Shown: piece by piece, positions 38,133 to 48,536 of the stretch
How positions within the stretch are numbered: position 1 is the stretch's first letter
Layout: each line of letters starts with the position of its first letter
Origin: Nansenia antarctica
Lineage: Eukaryota > Chordata > Actinopteri > Argentiniformes > Microstomatidae
NCBI GenBank assembly: GCA_963989245.1
Contig: OZ022339.1
Coordinates: forward strand, 91,687,142 to 91,751,141
Reading direction: 5' to 3'
Length of the DNA: 64,000 nt
Notes under the pieces: model-generated
Told to the model about the DNA's origin: nothing
The model's database searches: none
Seen by the model: the letters and a program-made list of their open reading frames with translations, nothing else
Translations under genes and position numbers: made by a program

Positions 38133-38342
38133 TTTTTCAATAGCTCCCAGGTTATGTGACTCAGTCACTTCAAAACAACCAAAAATATTACACTACATTG
38201 GAGAAATAGGACACAGTTCAGTTTATTGAATTTTAGTGCCATTTCTATTTTATATTAATATTTATTTATTAAAAATTGAGCTTTGTAACTGTTGCGCACT
38301 AGGTGTAACTGGCATTCAGCAAGCGAATGAGTCTCACTCCTG
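38133..38342. repeat. Direct repeat copy 1 (about 209 bp)
   Basis: From tttttcaatagctcccaggt to agtctcactcct. A second copy lies at 39031-39238, differing at few positions. A more diverged relative precedes it at about 37998-38132. Confidence 0.92.
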
Positions 38343-38426
38343 ACTCGGTGACTTTATAATGTAGTATGCAAAATGCAATGCGGTTGTGTGGTATTAGCAA
38401 GGGGGGAGAGCCTGGTCTCAATGTTG

Positions 38427-38534
38427 TTTTCAGTCATAGGTTTCCGTTCAACAGCTGATTGGACAACTGTAGACCAGAAACAATTTTAATATTATTTTTT
38501 TTTTTACTGTTGAACGGAAACCTATGACTGAAAA
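38427..38534. mobile_element. 108-bp hairpin element with 28-bp perfect arms
   Basis: The arm ttttcagtcataggtttccg ttcaacag at 38427-38454 is exactly reverse-complemented at 38507-38534. The spacer is 52 bp and AT-rich. Probably a miniature inverted-repeat element, or a folded regulatory RNA if transcribed. No target duplication is obvious. Confidence 0.85.
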
Positions 38535-39030
38535 GCCTACACCAGTGAGCATTTTCCTGACTTTGAAAACAAGAGTTTAATGGTGTTTTGAATGATTTCC
38601 AACTGGCCACATTGACACATTGACACATGACTTCCATTATAGCCTGCACAAAAGCTGTCACTAGCTCAATCCTGGAACGATCAGTGAAATGATTGTTTCT
38701 ATGTTTCAGGTTCATGGTAGAGGGACTGTTAATAGGGCTTAAGTTAAAAAATTGTGAAATTCCCCTTTAATTGTGAGAGAAAATTATTATATGTAATAAG
38801 CTACATTTAAGAACCAAACATCATCTTGGGTTGAATGTCTGCAGCGGGCTGTAGAAGATGATTTCCTGTTGTCACACAATAGAACCAGTTTCTCTACTTG
38901 AAGCTTGACATGGGCTAAGACAATAGACACATTTACATGATTACAAAGACCTGATTGCCCTACCATCTAGAGCAGTTTTGGACCTTTGTGTTGCCCCAGA
39001 CCCAGTACTCTAAGACCAGACTAAACCAGT

Positions 39031-39238
39031 TTTTCAATAGCTCCCAGGTTATGTGACTCAGTCACTTCAAAACAACCAAAAATATTACACTACATTGGAG
39101 AAATAGGACACAGTTCAGTTTATAGAATTTTAGTGCCATTTCTATTTTATATTAATATTTATTTATTAAAAATTGAGCTTTGTAACTGTTGCGCACTAGG
39201 TGTAACTGGCATTCAGCAAGCGAATGAGTCTCACTCCT
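39031..39238. repeat. Direct repeat copy 2 (about 209 bp)
   Basis: Second copy of the repeat at 38133-38342. The similarity stops exactly where the copia-like coding fragment begins. Confidence 0.92.
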
Positions 39239-39852
39239 CCGCCAACGGAGCTTCAATCAAGAAATTCGACATTAAAGAAGAACACAACCGGCTCTACTAC
39301 TTAAACACTGTGAGTGATGCTCCATGTAGTAACTGATGATTCATGTAACGGCTGTTATGATAATATATATATATAATAATAATAATATAATAATTATCCA
39401 AACGAGGCACACAATTCTTGGGCACTGTAATTATGATGTTTCCAGGTTACAGAATGTTGTAAAGGGAATGCAGATAAAGGGTAAAATTGATCAGACTAAA
39501 ATGAATTGTGAAATATGCACAAGGTAAATTCGTTCAGAGCAGAAATAGGGAACCAGACACAAAAGCGAGGGAAACATTTGAACTTGTACATACAGATTTG
39601 GCTGGTCCTATTGACCCAGTAGCCAAAGATGGGTTTAAATATGCCCTAGCTTTGACGGATGACTACTCAAGTGCAGTATCTGTGTACTTCCTAAAAACTA
39701 AGAGTGATACGGCGGAAGCTACAGAGAGATACCTCGCAGATATAGCACCATATGGAAAGGTGAAGTGCATTAGGTCCGATAATGGGACTGAGTTTACAGG
39801 ACAGGAGTTTCAATTTCTGCTTAATGAGTATTTACCTCATTTGCATATTTAA
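39236..39852 (+). pseudogene. Ty1/copia integrase fragment
   Basis: Pieces of a copia-type pol are read in order: an EEHNRLYYLNTV block, a TRHTILGHCNYDVSRLQNVV block with the HxxLGH and CEIC zinc-binding pattern of the pre-integrase region, then the integrase core FELVHTDLAGPID (first Asp), DDYSSAVSVYFLK and IRSDNGTEFTGQEFQ (second Asp). A frameshift lies near 39527. The sequence ends before the catalytic Glu. Protease, RT and LTRs are absent. copia elements are uncommon in fish, which makes the fragment notable. Confidence 0.82.
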
Positions 39853-40190
39853 TGGTAATTAAAACGTGTAATACAAAAACATGTTCTATAAATGTTTGCT
39901 TTCACTATGTTAAGTTTCATTATGATAGGAGTAAAGGAGAAAATATATCGTATTCTGGGGTGGTGTCTGACCTAAGATCACAGTTTTTAGGCCATTTACA
40001 TTGAAAACAGGGGACAAAACCATGCTCTTTTTACTGAACTAATATTGGCATAACTTCCTTATTTCTTAACCGATTTGGACGACCCTAACCCTAGCAACAG
40101 TCAACCCAATCAGGGCATTGTTTGTTAAAGTGTGTCTAGCAACGTTATATTAGTGGTAGGCTAGCTAGAAGTCCAATATCAACTCCAAAC

Positions 40191-40316
40191 ATGTCTTCGA
40201 CTTTCTCCACCATGAAACGTAAAATTGACGATGAAAACCGTCGGTTTAACTCTGCCTGGACTGAAAAATACTTGTTTATTTTACCACAAAATCCAAATGC
40301 CCAAACCGATGTGTGA
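40191..40316 (+). pseudogene. hAT transposase N-terminal fragment
   Basis: The frame begins MSSTFSTMKRKIDDENRRFN, then SAWTEKYLFILPQNPNAQTD, and stops. The 'MKRKxDxENRxFxxxWTxKYxFILP' pattern is the start of GTF2IRD2/SCAND3-like hAT transposases (recalled). Nothing of the catalytic part follows. Confidence 0.6.
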
Positions 40317-40724
40317 CAGGCCACCTATTAGTGATGTCATAATGGGGCACATTCTTTTCATACAGCTGTCAATCAATTCAGCTGGTGGGAAGGTTTCCAT
40401 GGTTACAGCTGTACTAGGCCTGCAATACCTATGATGTCATAATGGGGCATACTATGTAATATGTCCCTCATCAGTATCTAGATCATAACTACACAAAGTG
40501 TCGTGCTGTCAGGTACTGCTGTCCGCTAGCTAAGGAAAGACGCCTTGTTGTAAATGGAGTAGATGTTGCCGCCGGAAGGTAATGTTATAGAGCATATTAT
40601 ATGGATATTAATTAATATTGCCTTTAAATGACTAAATAATTAAATAAAGATTATAAAAACCCATCCTTTTAATATTGCATTTAAATTACAAAATAATTAA
40701 ATTAAGATTATATAGGCCTAATGA

Positions 40725-40795
40725 TTAAAGCACTTTGAGCTGCAACGTTTGCAGGAAAAACCCCTATATAAATAAAGTTATTATTATTATATAAA
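40725..40795 (+). repeat. LINE/SINE 3' tail
   Basis: agcactttgagctgcaac...aaataaagttattattatta is the typical tail of a teleost L2-type retroposon with an ATT microsatellite end. Confidence 0.6.
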
Positions 40796-40937
40796 CCTAT
40801 TCTAAAATGTATGGTTACGTTTCACTGAAAGGGAGTAAACAATATAATGGTACTCAACTAGCCTCAGTCTTATTGCGAGGTAATGTCCTCCAAATAAGTT
40901 ATTCTGTTAAAGCAAGTCTTTAACTTTCCTTTTCCAG

Positions 40938-41034
40938 TCAAAGTGATCCATTTGTTTGTGCATGGGGCCAAAATAGGAAGAGCAGTGAAGCATCTGTACA
41001 ATATGGGAACAGGCTACAGCCTCTATTTAGAGGT
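40938..41034 (+). CDS. Possible upstream exon of the USP37-like gene
   Basis: Between TTTTCCAG and an AGAG/GTCCTA donor-like site, one frame stays open and would join in phase 0 to the next exon. No homology was recognised and the donor is weak, so this is tentative. Confidence 0.3.
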
Positions 41035-41102
41035 CCTAAATTATCACTGTTATTATCTTACTTTACATTGTTCAACCATCTAAATTTGTTCCTGAAAAAC
41101 AG

Positions 41103-41155
41103 AGCCTGCGAGTTCACCCGATAAACGCTGTGGATGTAGCTGAGGAACCAAAGAG
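41103..41155 (+). CDS. USP37-like exon before the Cys box
   Basis: 53-bp exon after AACAG, donor GTAAGA. It encodes a NAVDVAEEPKR end that leads directly into the Cys box. Confidence 0.6.
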
Positions 41156-42480
41156 GTAAGAAATACTTTGTCAGCAATGATTCAGCAATGAGCATAGAGC
41201 ACACAGAGCACACATACACAGCCTTTCATTTAGTATGGAGTACCATGTCAAGTAGAGTATGTTTATTGTTCAGACTAGTAAAACAGCCCCAGTTATCATG
41301 TCTATGCTAACTCTAATGCTATCCAAGCTGATTGTAATGTTGTATTGGCTTATATCTGGCTATATATATGACTATATATGGTCTCAAGACTCCAATATAA
41401 AGAGAGGGAAAGAAATGTAAGGAAACACAGTACATGGGGGGTTCTATAAGGAAGAGGGGCGCCAATGAAGGAGTCAATTTTCTATTGGCCAATGCCAAAT
41501 AGTTCCTTTTCCATTTTACCAATGGAGCAGGTTGTTTTTACCACTATCCAACCCTCCAGGAGGACTGAGGAGGGGAGATGCTGGAAGGATGGGGGCCATT
41601 TTGTCTGTAGTCTGGTCGGCCATTTTGTCTAGTCTGGTCGGCTATTTTGTCTGTAGTCTGGTCAGCCTTTTTGTCTGTAGTCTGTTTTTACCACTATCCA
41701 ACCCTCCAGGAGGACTGAGATGCTGGAAGGATGGGGGCCATTTTGTCTGTTGTCTGGTCGGCCATTTTGTCTGTAGTCTGGGTCGGCCATTTTGTCTGTA
41801 GTCTGTAGTCCTGTTGCCTCAGGTCTGACGACCAAATCACCCTCAAGACCACGAGGACCAAGCTCTGGACCTGGGGTGATGGGGCCTTTTCAGCCGCAGC
41901 CCCGTCCCTCTGGAACGCCCTCCCCATCCACATCAGACAGGCCAACACCCTCCCAACATTTAAACAGGCCCTCAAAACCCACCTCTTCAAGCTCGCCATC
42001 ACCAGTTAACCCTCTCCCCCTCCCCTCCCCTCCCCTCCCCATGTGTCCCCAGCACTACCTTAATTAGGCACCTATACTTTCTTTTATTTTTTTGGGGTTT
42101 CTTTTATTATTACTACTTGATCTTTTCAGTTTGTAAAGCGTCTTTGAGTGTCTAGAAAAGCGCTATATAAGTCTAATGTATTATTATTATTATTATCAAC
42201 TATGTAATACAAAATAATAACTAAATAATACACACCAGAGTGAAAGTATGTGGTCAGCCAAAGTATATGTGTTTTCTCAACTCATGAGCTTTGTCTCCCT
42301 CCTCACACATTGTTTCCTAGGTTACCAAACCTGTCGCAGACTTGCTACATGAACGCCACCCTCCAGTGTCTGTTCAGCCTGACCAGCTTCTTTCAGGACA
42401 TCTGCAGACAGCACAGAGTGTGGCGTCTGGACCCCGCCTCCAACATCCTCAGGTACACACACACATGTACGCACGCACAG

Positions 42481-42511
<31 letters not shown>

Positions 42512-45500
42512 AACAATAGCTGTAACTCAATTTGGTCAGTAAACAATACATGCTAATTAATAATTAATAATTCCTACTACCTAAAAACTTGGTTTTGCAG
42601 GTTCTTAGTGGACCTCCGAATGGCCAGAATGTTGAACAACAAGAGCCGCAAGAAGACCCTGCTAAAGGCACTGAAGGGTTCAGTGTCCAACGACGCACCT
42701 GAGTTCCTGGGGAGTGGTCAGCAGGTGAGAGAGCACCATATACCTATCCTCTACAGAGGACTACCATATACCTATCCTCTACAGAGAGCTACCATATATC
42801 TATCCTCTACAGAGGGCTACCATATACCTATCCTCTACAGAGGGCTACCATATACCTATCCTCTACAGAGGGCTACCATATACCTATCCTCTACAGAGAG
42901 CTACCATATATCTATCCTCTACAGAGAGCTACCATATACCTATCCTCTACAGAGAGCTACCATATACCTATCCTCTACAGAGGGCTACCTTTAGATTTCA
43001 CCAAGATTAACAAAAAATCTGGTCTCAACGACATTAGGAGAAATACAATGTCCAATTGTTGGTGAACTTTCTGTCTTGTTTGCTAATGCTACAGTATGTG
43101 TTTGTGTTTCTCTGTGTTTCTAGGACGCCCACGAGTTCGTCAGCTCGTGTGTGTCGCAGGTCTCAGCTCTGGCCCCAGGACTGCAGGCACTGGCATTGGC
43201 TGGGGGCGGGACCTATTCCTGCCCCGTGGAAACTCACATGAGCTTTCAGATGGAAAGCACCAGAACCTGCCGCAGGTGACACACATACGCACAAGCACAC
43301 ACACGCACAGGAATAGCAATATTCATACACAACAAACACAGAACTGCATTTCCAGCTGTACACTGTCTAAATCGTATATTTGTGACTTTATGATGCGTGT
43401 GTGTGTGTCTGTGTGTGTGTGTGTGTTTCTCCTATTGTTCACAGCTGTGGTAAGAAGTCCTCTAAACAGGAAGACTTCTCCCAGCTCTCCTTGGATCTGG
43501 TACCTGGAGGCTCAGTGCAGGACAGCTTAAAGCTCTACCAGATGGTCAGTGCCATAGCTGAATAATCAAGTCTTCATATTTTCTAACGTCATACATATGA
43601 TGTGGCAAGTGTGTTATTCTCCACCTCCCTTCTCCTGTAGGAGACAGACTTGGAGTGCAGGTGTGAGGACTGCGGGGGTAACGAGGCTGGCCTGAAGTGG
43701 TCGTTCTTGACTTGGCCTCGGTGAGTGACCCCTATGCTGCCTGTGGGCCTTTGGATAAGTCTGCACTAGGGATGGACGGTTTCCAATTATTGAAACCGAA
43801 AAACCGTCAGAGAGTAAAACCGCGGTTTTCCGGTTAACCGAAAAATACAGTTAAAAAAAAAAAAAAAAAAAAAAAAATAAATTTTTAAAGAAAAAAAGAG
43901 CGCCAATTTCAAATAATTGAGCCCTACTGCTACAATACACTCATGTCGAACACCATTAAAACACCGTAAGCACAGTCGCAACACATTTAGGCTACTTAGT
44001 TTCACAAATATAAGTGGAAAGGCAGACTTTTGTAAGCTACACCATACATGAAAACACATGAACACTAAACACACCAGCTCCGCTGATCCAGGGTGCACGC
44101 CTGCACGGAAGATCATCTCTTGGAACAGCGTCTTCATTGAATGAACTGCTTTCTCAATATCTTGGTTCTTAGACAAAGTTTCAGCTGCTGCTCAATGTAT
44201 TTAAATATTTGAATACTGCTCAATAATCACTGAAATATTAGACTTAGAATTATGCAGTGAACATACTTAAAGCTTTTCATAAAAACCACATGCCGCGAGA
44301 CTGACTCGTCCTGAACTGTCGTAAGTCAATCAACAAAGAATGCCCCATCAAAATAAAAGTGCCCATGGTAGAGCTGTCAAAATAGAGCTTTCAAAATAAA
44401 TGTACTAATACAGATAGAGATAAATACAGAACTACCTTTGCGTCACTAAGTGACCGCGTATCTTCTGAGACATGCGTTCTGTCATCACTTTCAGTAGCGC
44501 CTTCACACACAGTGGCGCTGTGCACAAACACTCTTGATCCGTATAGCTCTTGTTTTATTATATTGTGGTTTAGTAAATACTGCACTTGGAGTTACATTCA
44601 ATGCATGATTTGTGCTATAGAACATAAATAAAGTTTGATTGATTGATTGATATCAAATCAAATCACATTTTATTTCTATAGCGCATTTCTCACAAAAGTG
44701 ACCCAATGCGCTTTACAGAGAGCAGCGAAAAATTATCTTATTAAATGTAAGCGAGTAATTGTAAAAAAACTTTCCTATCTACCAATAACTGAAGGCAACT
44801 ATCTTTCCCATAGAGTGATTCGTTACCCTTAAATATAATCCCAATTAGATATTAATCCTCAGTTATTCTTCACAACTGACCAAACCTCTCACTCATTGCG
44901 CGGCAGATTCAGACTATCATTGTTATTTTCACACACGACAAACATGTGACATGTTCCAGTTTTATTCTTATTCTATTTTATTCTTCTAAAAAAAAAAAAA
45001 AAAAATCCGGTTTCAGACGGTTTTGATAAAAAACCGTTTCTATTTTTAGAAACCCCGGTTTTCGGTTTAACCGAAAAACCGTCCATCCCTAGTCTGCACT
45101 GCACTTACAGTTACATGAGACTCACCTCCTGTGTGGCTCTGGTGGAGCCTGGTGCTTCCCACAGGGAACACATCATGTGTACTACAATCGTATTCACTCA
45201 CTGTTCTGTCAGTCGCTTTGGATAAAAGTAGCAGCCAAATTGCCAAATGTATTAAGATACATTTTTTCCCCCCCAAAATGCTCTAACTATAGAGTGGTTA
45301 ATAATCCCTGATGCTGTTTGCAGGACGCTTGTCCTCCACCTGAAAAGGTTCAGGCTGACCCCACAGTTCACCATGGCCAAGGTGGGAGGACCGTGTCTGT
45401 CTCTCCAGGGAGCTGATAGTGACCTCCGGCCCCCATGGAGACACTGCAGGCCTCCCCCCCACCCAGGGACCACAGGCCCTCCCTCCTGCCACCCAGGCCT

Positions 45501-46702
45501 GGGGGCCACAGACACCCCCACTTGCCAAAGGTACATTGTCTTCCTCTCACCACCTCCTATACACCATTAGACAATCGGTGAGCGTGCGTTCTCCTTCCGT
45601 GCACCAACTCTCTGGAACCGTCTTCCACTGAATATCAGACAGGCAGAATCAGTGAAAGTGTTCAAAAACAAGTTAAAGACCCACCTGTTTTCTGTTGTCT
45701 ACATGTCATAGGCTGTGTATTTGTGCTGTTGTAATTATGTGTGTTTTTAAATTGAAATAGTTATTTTTAAATTGTTTAAAATTGTTGTTTTTACCTATTG
45801 TATTTGTGCTTCGAAATTGTGTGTTTTTTAAATTGAAATAGTTGTTTTAAATTGTTTTAAATTGCTGCTTACCTATTGTAAAGCACTTTGATGTAAAGTG
45901 CTATACAAATAAAGTTATTATTATTATTATAGTTTAGGATAGAATGAACCAAGAGACAATAGATATGGACAGAACTGTGAAACCAGGCTATAGAGTATAC
46001 AGTCGGTGCTGGAGACTTGATATAGAACAGGGTCCATATGTGTGTCCTGTCCTTTCTTGATTCAGTCACTCTGAGCACAGTGGAGAAAGAGGCAGGGAGA
46101 GAGGGCAGCAGCCAGATGGTGAGAAGGAGTGCGAAAGAGAGAGCAAATGTTGTTGAGCTATGTTTGTCAACTTTTTTTTGTGAATTGTGTTTGAGGTACA
46201 GAGACGATAGCATACATACTCACATAGTCTCTTCTATGAAAGAGAGGTACAGAGACGATAGCATACATACTCACATAGTCTCTTCTATGAAAGAGAGGTA
46301 CAGAGACGATAGCATACATACTCACATAGTCTCTTCTATGAAAGAGAGGTACAGAGACGATAGCATACATACTCACATAGTCTCTTCTATGAAAGAGAGG
46401 TACAGAGACGATAGCATACATACTCACATAGTCTCTTCTATGAAAGAGAGGTACAGAGACGATAGCATACATACTCACATAGTCGTGCAAACAGCTTATA
46501 GATGTCGGGGATCCAAAGTGATCTCTAACCCTAAAGTGTTGGATACTAGCTATTCCAAATTGCTGTACTCACTAATATAAGTGTTCTCTGCCATCACAGT
46601 AACCCTCTTCAATGTGATGTCAAAGAAGATCCCAACCAATCCAGAGGCCTTAATGAAGACTGGAGGAGGAGTCGAAAAGACATTTGGCCAACTGGAAAAT
46701 AG
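41103..46702 (+). CDS. USP37-like ubiquitin-specific protease gene, 3'-truncated
   Basis: USP-family enzymes remove ubiquitin from proteins. Eight exons join with matching phases: 41103-41155, 42321-42452, 42601-42724, 43124-43275, 43445-43544, 43641-43720, 45324-45530 and 46600-46702. The Cys box reads PNLSQTCYMNATLQCLFSL. Normal USPs have GNT before CYMN, so two residues beside the catalytic Cys differ; the upstream oxyanion Asn is kept. DAHEFVSSC follows, then CRSCG and CEDCG (zinc-binding pairs) and RTLVLHLKRF. The frame then stops at 46702, and no box with the catalytic His (GHY) was found downstream. It resembles USP37/26/29. Possibly inactive, a pseudogene, or continued by exons I cannot detect. 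The start exon is not identified. Confidence 0.75.
41560..41815. repeat. Short tandem repeats of GGCCATTTTGTCTGTAGTCTGGTC
   Basis: ggccattttgtctgtagtct recurs six times with small changes. Two copies are also preceded by a repeated aactatccaaccctccagga block (41544 and 41693). Confidence 0.88.
41816..42200 (+). repeat. L2/CR1-type LINE 3' end
   Basis: Encodes the end of ORF2 (GAFSAAAPSLWNALP, NTLPTFKQALKTHLF), then a UTR with cgctatataagtctaatgta and an ATT run. In an intron of the USP37-like gene. Confidence 0.75.
42321..42452 (+). CDS. USP37-like exon, catalytic Cys box
   Basis: After TTCCTAG, donor GTACAC. It encodes LPNLSQTCYMNATLQCLFSL with the nucleophile Cys, then FFQDICRQHRVWRLDP. 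Confidence 0.85.
42601..42724 (+). CDS. USP37-like exon
   Basis: After TTTGCAG, donor GTGAGA. It encodes FLVDLRMARMLNNKSRKKTL and KALKGSVSNDAPEF, corresponding to the region before DAHEF in USP37. Confidence 0.75.
42735..42985. repeat. 28-bp tandem repeat, nine copies, just after a splice donor
   Basis: accatatacctatcctctac recurs every 28 bp, starting 10 bp after the exon end. Because 28 is not a multiple of 3 the open frame repeats only every 84 bases; this is why a 128-codon frame runs through the intron. Confidence 0.95.
43124..43275 (+). CDS. USP37-like exon, DAHEF box
   Basis: After TTTCTAG, donor GTGACA. It encodes DAHEFVSSCVSQVSALAPGL and a YSCPVETHMSFQMESTRTC end. Confidence 0.85.
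43445..43544 (+). CDS. USP37-like exon
   Basis: After CACAG, donor GTCAGT. It completes CRSCGKK and encodes a QEDFSQLSLDLVPGGSVQDS block, as at the first zinc-binding pair of USPs. Confidence 0.83.
43641..43720 (+). CDS. USP37-like exon, second Cys pair
   Basis: After CCTGTAG, donor GTGAGT. It encodes ETDLECRCEDCGGNEAGLKW. Confidence 0.83.
43767..45091. mobile_element. Non-autonomous hAT element in the USP37-like gene, with 8-bp target duplication
   Basis: Ends tagggatggacggttt and aaaccgtccatcccta are inverted. gtctgcac flanks both sides (43759-43766 and 45092-45099). Subterminal DNA is packed with aaccgaaaaaccg words. No transposase is recognised. It contains a SINE-like 'caaatcacattttatttcta' block at 44655-44700. 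It lies entirely inside one intron and leaves the exons untouched. Confidence 0.92.
45195..45250 (+). repeat. SINE 3' region fragment
   Basis: tcagtcgctttggataaaag matches the same SINE tail as at 4940-5048. Confidence 0.5.
45324..45530 (+). CDS. USP37-like exon, LHLKRF box
   Basis: After TTTGCAG, donor GTACAT. It encodes RTLVLHLKRFRLTPQFTMAK and then a Pro-rich stretch rich in His and Cys. An earlier donor (AAG/GTGGGA, 45379) is possible, but only the longer version keeps frame with the exon at 46600. Confidence 0.7.
45566..45933 (+). repeat. L2-type LINE 3' end
   Basis: Encodes the last residues of ORF2 (FRAPTLWNRLP and a FKNKLKTHLF block), followed by a long UTR and the tail gtgctatacaaataaagtta with an ATT run. 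5'-truncated. It sits in an intron of the USP37-like gene. Confidence 0.75.
46196..46482. repeat. 51-bp tandem repeat, 5.6 copies
   Basis: gtacagagacgatagcatac recurs exactly every 51 bp (17 codons). Copies are almost identical. Both strands are open, giving a RYRDDSIHTHIVSSMKE repeat on plus and a complementary one on minus. Probably non-coding intron DNA; no start context or homology supports a protein. Confidence 0.95.
46600..46702 (+). CDS. Last recognised exon of the USP37-like gene
   Basis: After CATCACAG and in phase with the exon at 45324. It encodes NPLQCDVKEDPNQSRGLNED and WRRSRKDIWPTGK, then TAG. No homology-based confirmation was possible; the phase match and the codon-like text are the support. 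Confidence 0.5.
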
Positions 46703-47031
46703 TCTGGGAGCCAAAGCCTGCTTTTTTGTGGGGTAATGTTTTTTTCTCTGCTGTTTCTTGTTGCTTGGGGGTACCTCTTCAAAACACAGGAGGGTGCCCT
46801 GTGATATCCCTTGAGCATTTTCAGATATTAACCCCTTCATGTCCAAAATGCCAAAATCCCAGAAAAATTGTATTTATGAGATTTCATGCAAAATACTCAA
46901 ATCAAATGCATCAAATTCATGTTTACTCATGTATACTCATGAAGAACATGTTATTTATTAAAAAATGAACAATTGAACAACAATTAAATACCAATTAACA
47001 ATTAATTAAACAATTAAATACTTTTAAACTT

Positions 47032-47092
47032 GAGTAGAGCTTTTGATACTGTGGACCATAACATACTTATACTTGAGAACTGGGTCCAGTCT
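47032..47092 (+). pseudogene. LINE reverse-transcriptase fragment
   Basis: A short stretch encodes LSRAFDTVDHNILILENWV, the motif-A region (AFDTVDH) of L2/Rex-type reverse transcriptases. Nothing else of the RT is nearby. Confidence 0.7.
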
Positions 47093-47315
47093 CCCCCAAA
47101 ATATTTTGACAAATAAATAGCAATTGACAACCAATATAAAAGTGCAAAAATATTCCGAAGAAATAGTGAACACTACAAAATTGTTAACTATGTTAACTAC
47201 AAAACAACAGCTATAGGCTACTGTATTTAAACTATAAAAGCAACAAACTTGCACATAACAAGGTCTATGAGTAAAGACAATGATCAGGTAGGTAGTCCAC
47301 ACTGATTGGTGTGGA

Positions 47316-47745
47316 CTACCTGATTGGTCGTGTGGACAGCATACCATATCTCCCAGACTTGTCTCTGAACACAGCAATGCAATACGGTGTTATTGTAAGC
47401 ACTGCGTTTGTAACATCTGCAGAGAGACACTGAAGTCTTGTGGGGAGATCAAAAAACCAAGCCTTGTTGTCTGGGTCTGCCTTGGCTCTCACGAATCCCA
47501 TTTCCACATGAGATTTAACAACGTTGTACTCATGTTGGTCAGTATCAACTATGAGTGGTAGTTCTTCCATTGTCAAGTGCTGGTGTTGATACAGATTTCT
47601 TTGTTTTAGCTCTTCTACAGTTTTGACATACAAGCTGTTGCCCTTGTCCAGTATGCTGTCCAGTTCAGCCTCCCTCAAGTCATCAATCTCATTGTGGTAT
47701 GCCAAAAATGTCAGAGCCATGCATGTACACTGTGTGTTTGTTGAC
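47316..47745 (-). pseudogene. Partial copy of the Helitron-type protease-like ORF
   Basis: Near-identical to 63128-63540. The frame begins MALTFLAYHNEIDDLREAEL and stops being similar after CIAVFRDKSGRYGM. It lacks the FDSH block. The shared sequence ends at ccatatctcccagac on one side and at the aaggtca/caaacac word on the other. Its coding text has only a few substitutions relative to the other copy, so the duplication is recent. Confidence 0.8.
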
Positions 47746-47769
47746 CTTCCATAGTGATATATGGAGATC

Positions 47770-47870
47770 TTTCTTGGTCAGGTGGCCGGAACATCACCTG
47801 ACCTAGAGACTAGGAACATCACCTGACCTGGAGACTAGGAACATCACCTGACCTAGAGACTAGGAACAGC
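47770..47870. repeat. Tandem repeat, three to four copies of about 30 bp
   Basis: The phrase gactaggaacatcacctgac recurs with ctagaga or ctggaga spacers. Confidence 0.9.
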
Positions 47871-47873
47871 CTC

Positions 47874-48078
47874 CACCCCCTCCTCCTACACCCTCCTCCT
47901 CCTACACCCTCCTCCTCCTACACCCTCCTCCTCCACCCCCTCCTCCTACACCCCCTCCTCCTACACCCTCCTCCTCCACCCTCCTCCCACCCCCTCCTCC
48001 CCACCCTCCTCCCACCCCCTCCTCCTACACCCTCCTCCTACACCCTCCCACCCCCTCCTCCTCCACCCTCCTCCTACT
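47874..48078. repeat. CCTCCTACACC-type minisatellite
   Basis: About 200 bp of irregular ctcctcctacaccc units, strongly strand-asymmetric (nearly no G). Confidence 0.95.
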
Positions 48079-48477
48079 GTTCTGTAGTAACAGAAAATAT
48101 TTTGGTGTGATGAATGATTTTTTACAAGGGAACCAATCCAGTTTTGTACAACCCTGGTCGAATAATGAAACCGAAAGCGAGAAATTAATCGTATTCATGA
48201 CAACAACATTGAGACATTACCTCAAAGTATTACATTACAGATTTTTCACACAGCGATCAAATAAGGAGAACTAAGAGATATTTGGCATTTACTTACTTAC
48301 ATACAGTATACATACAGACCAAAATGTTAGGCTGCAACAGAAATGATCTCAGAATGTAGTGACTAATGCTAAACTGGACTGGTAAGTAGGGACAGAGCCA
48401 TAACTTCTCCAGGAAGTGTTTTAATCAGTTGCACATACCACCACTGCAGATGGTACAGGGCATGGAGAGCATAGAAT

Positions 48478-48536
48478 TAGAACGATCATAGAATCAGAAC
48501 GATCATAGAATCAGAACGATCATAGAATTAGAATGA
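48478..48536. repeat. 20-bp tandem repeat, three copies
   Basis: gaacgatcatagaatcagaa repeats at a 20-bp period. Confidence 0.9.

Noticed and set aside
43787..45276. Coding genes in the USP37-like intron
   Set aside because: The frames there fall in a hAT element and low-complexity runs; no homology.
46038..46580. A 180-codon plus-strand frame with a 17-residue repeat
   Set aside because: The frame is open only because the unit is 51 bp; the minus strand is open too and no domain is present.
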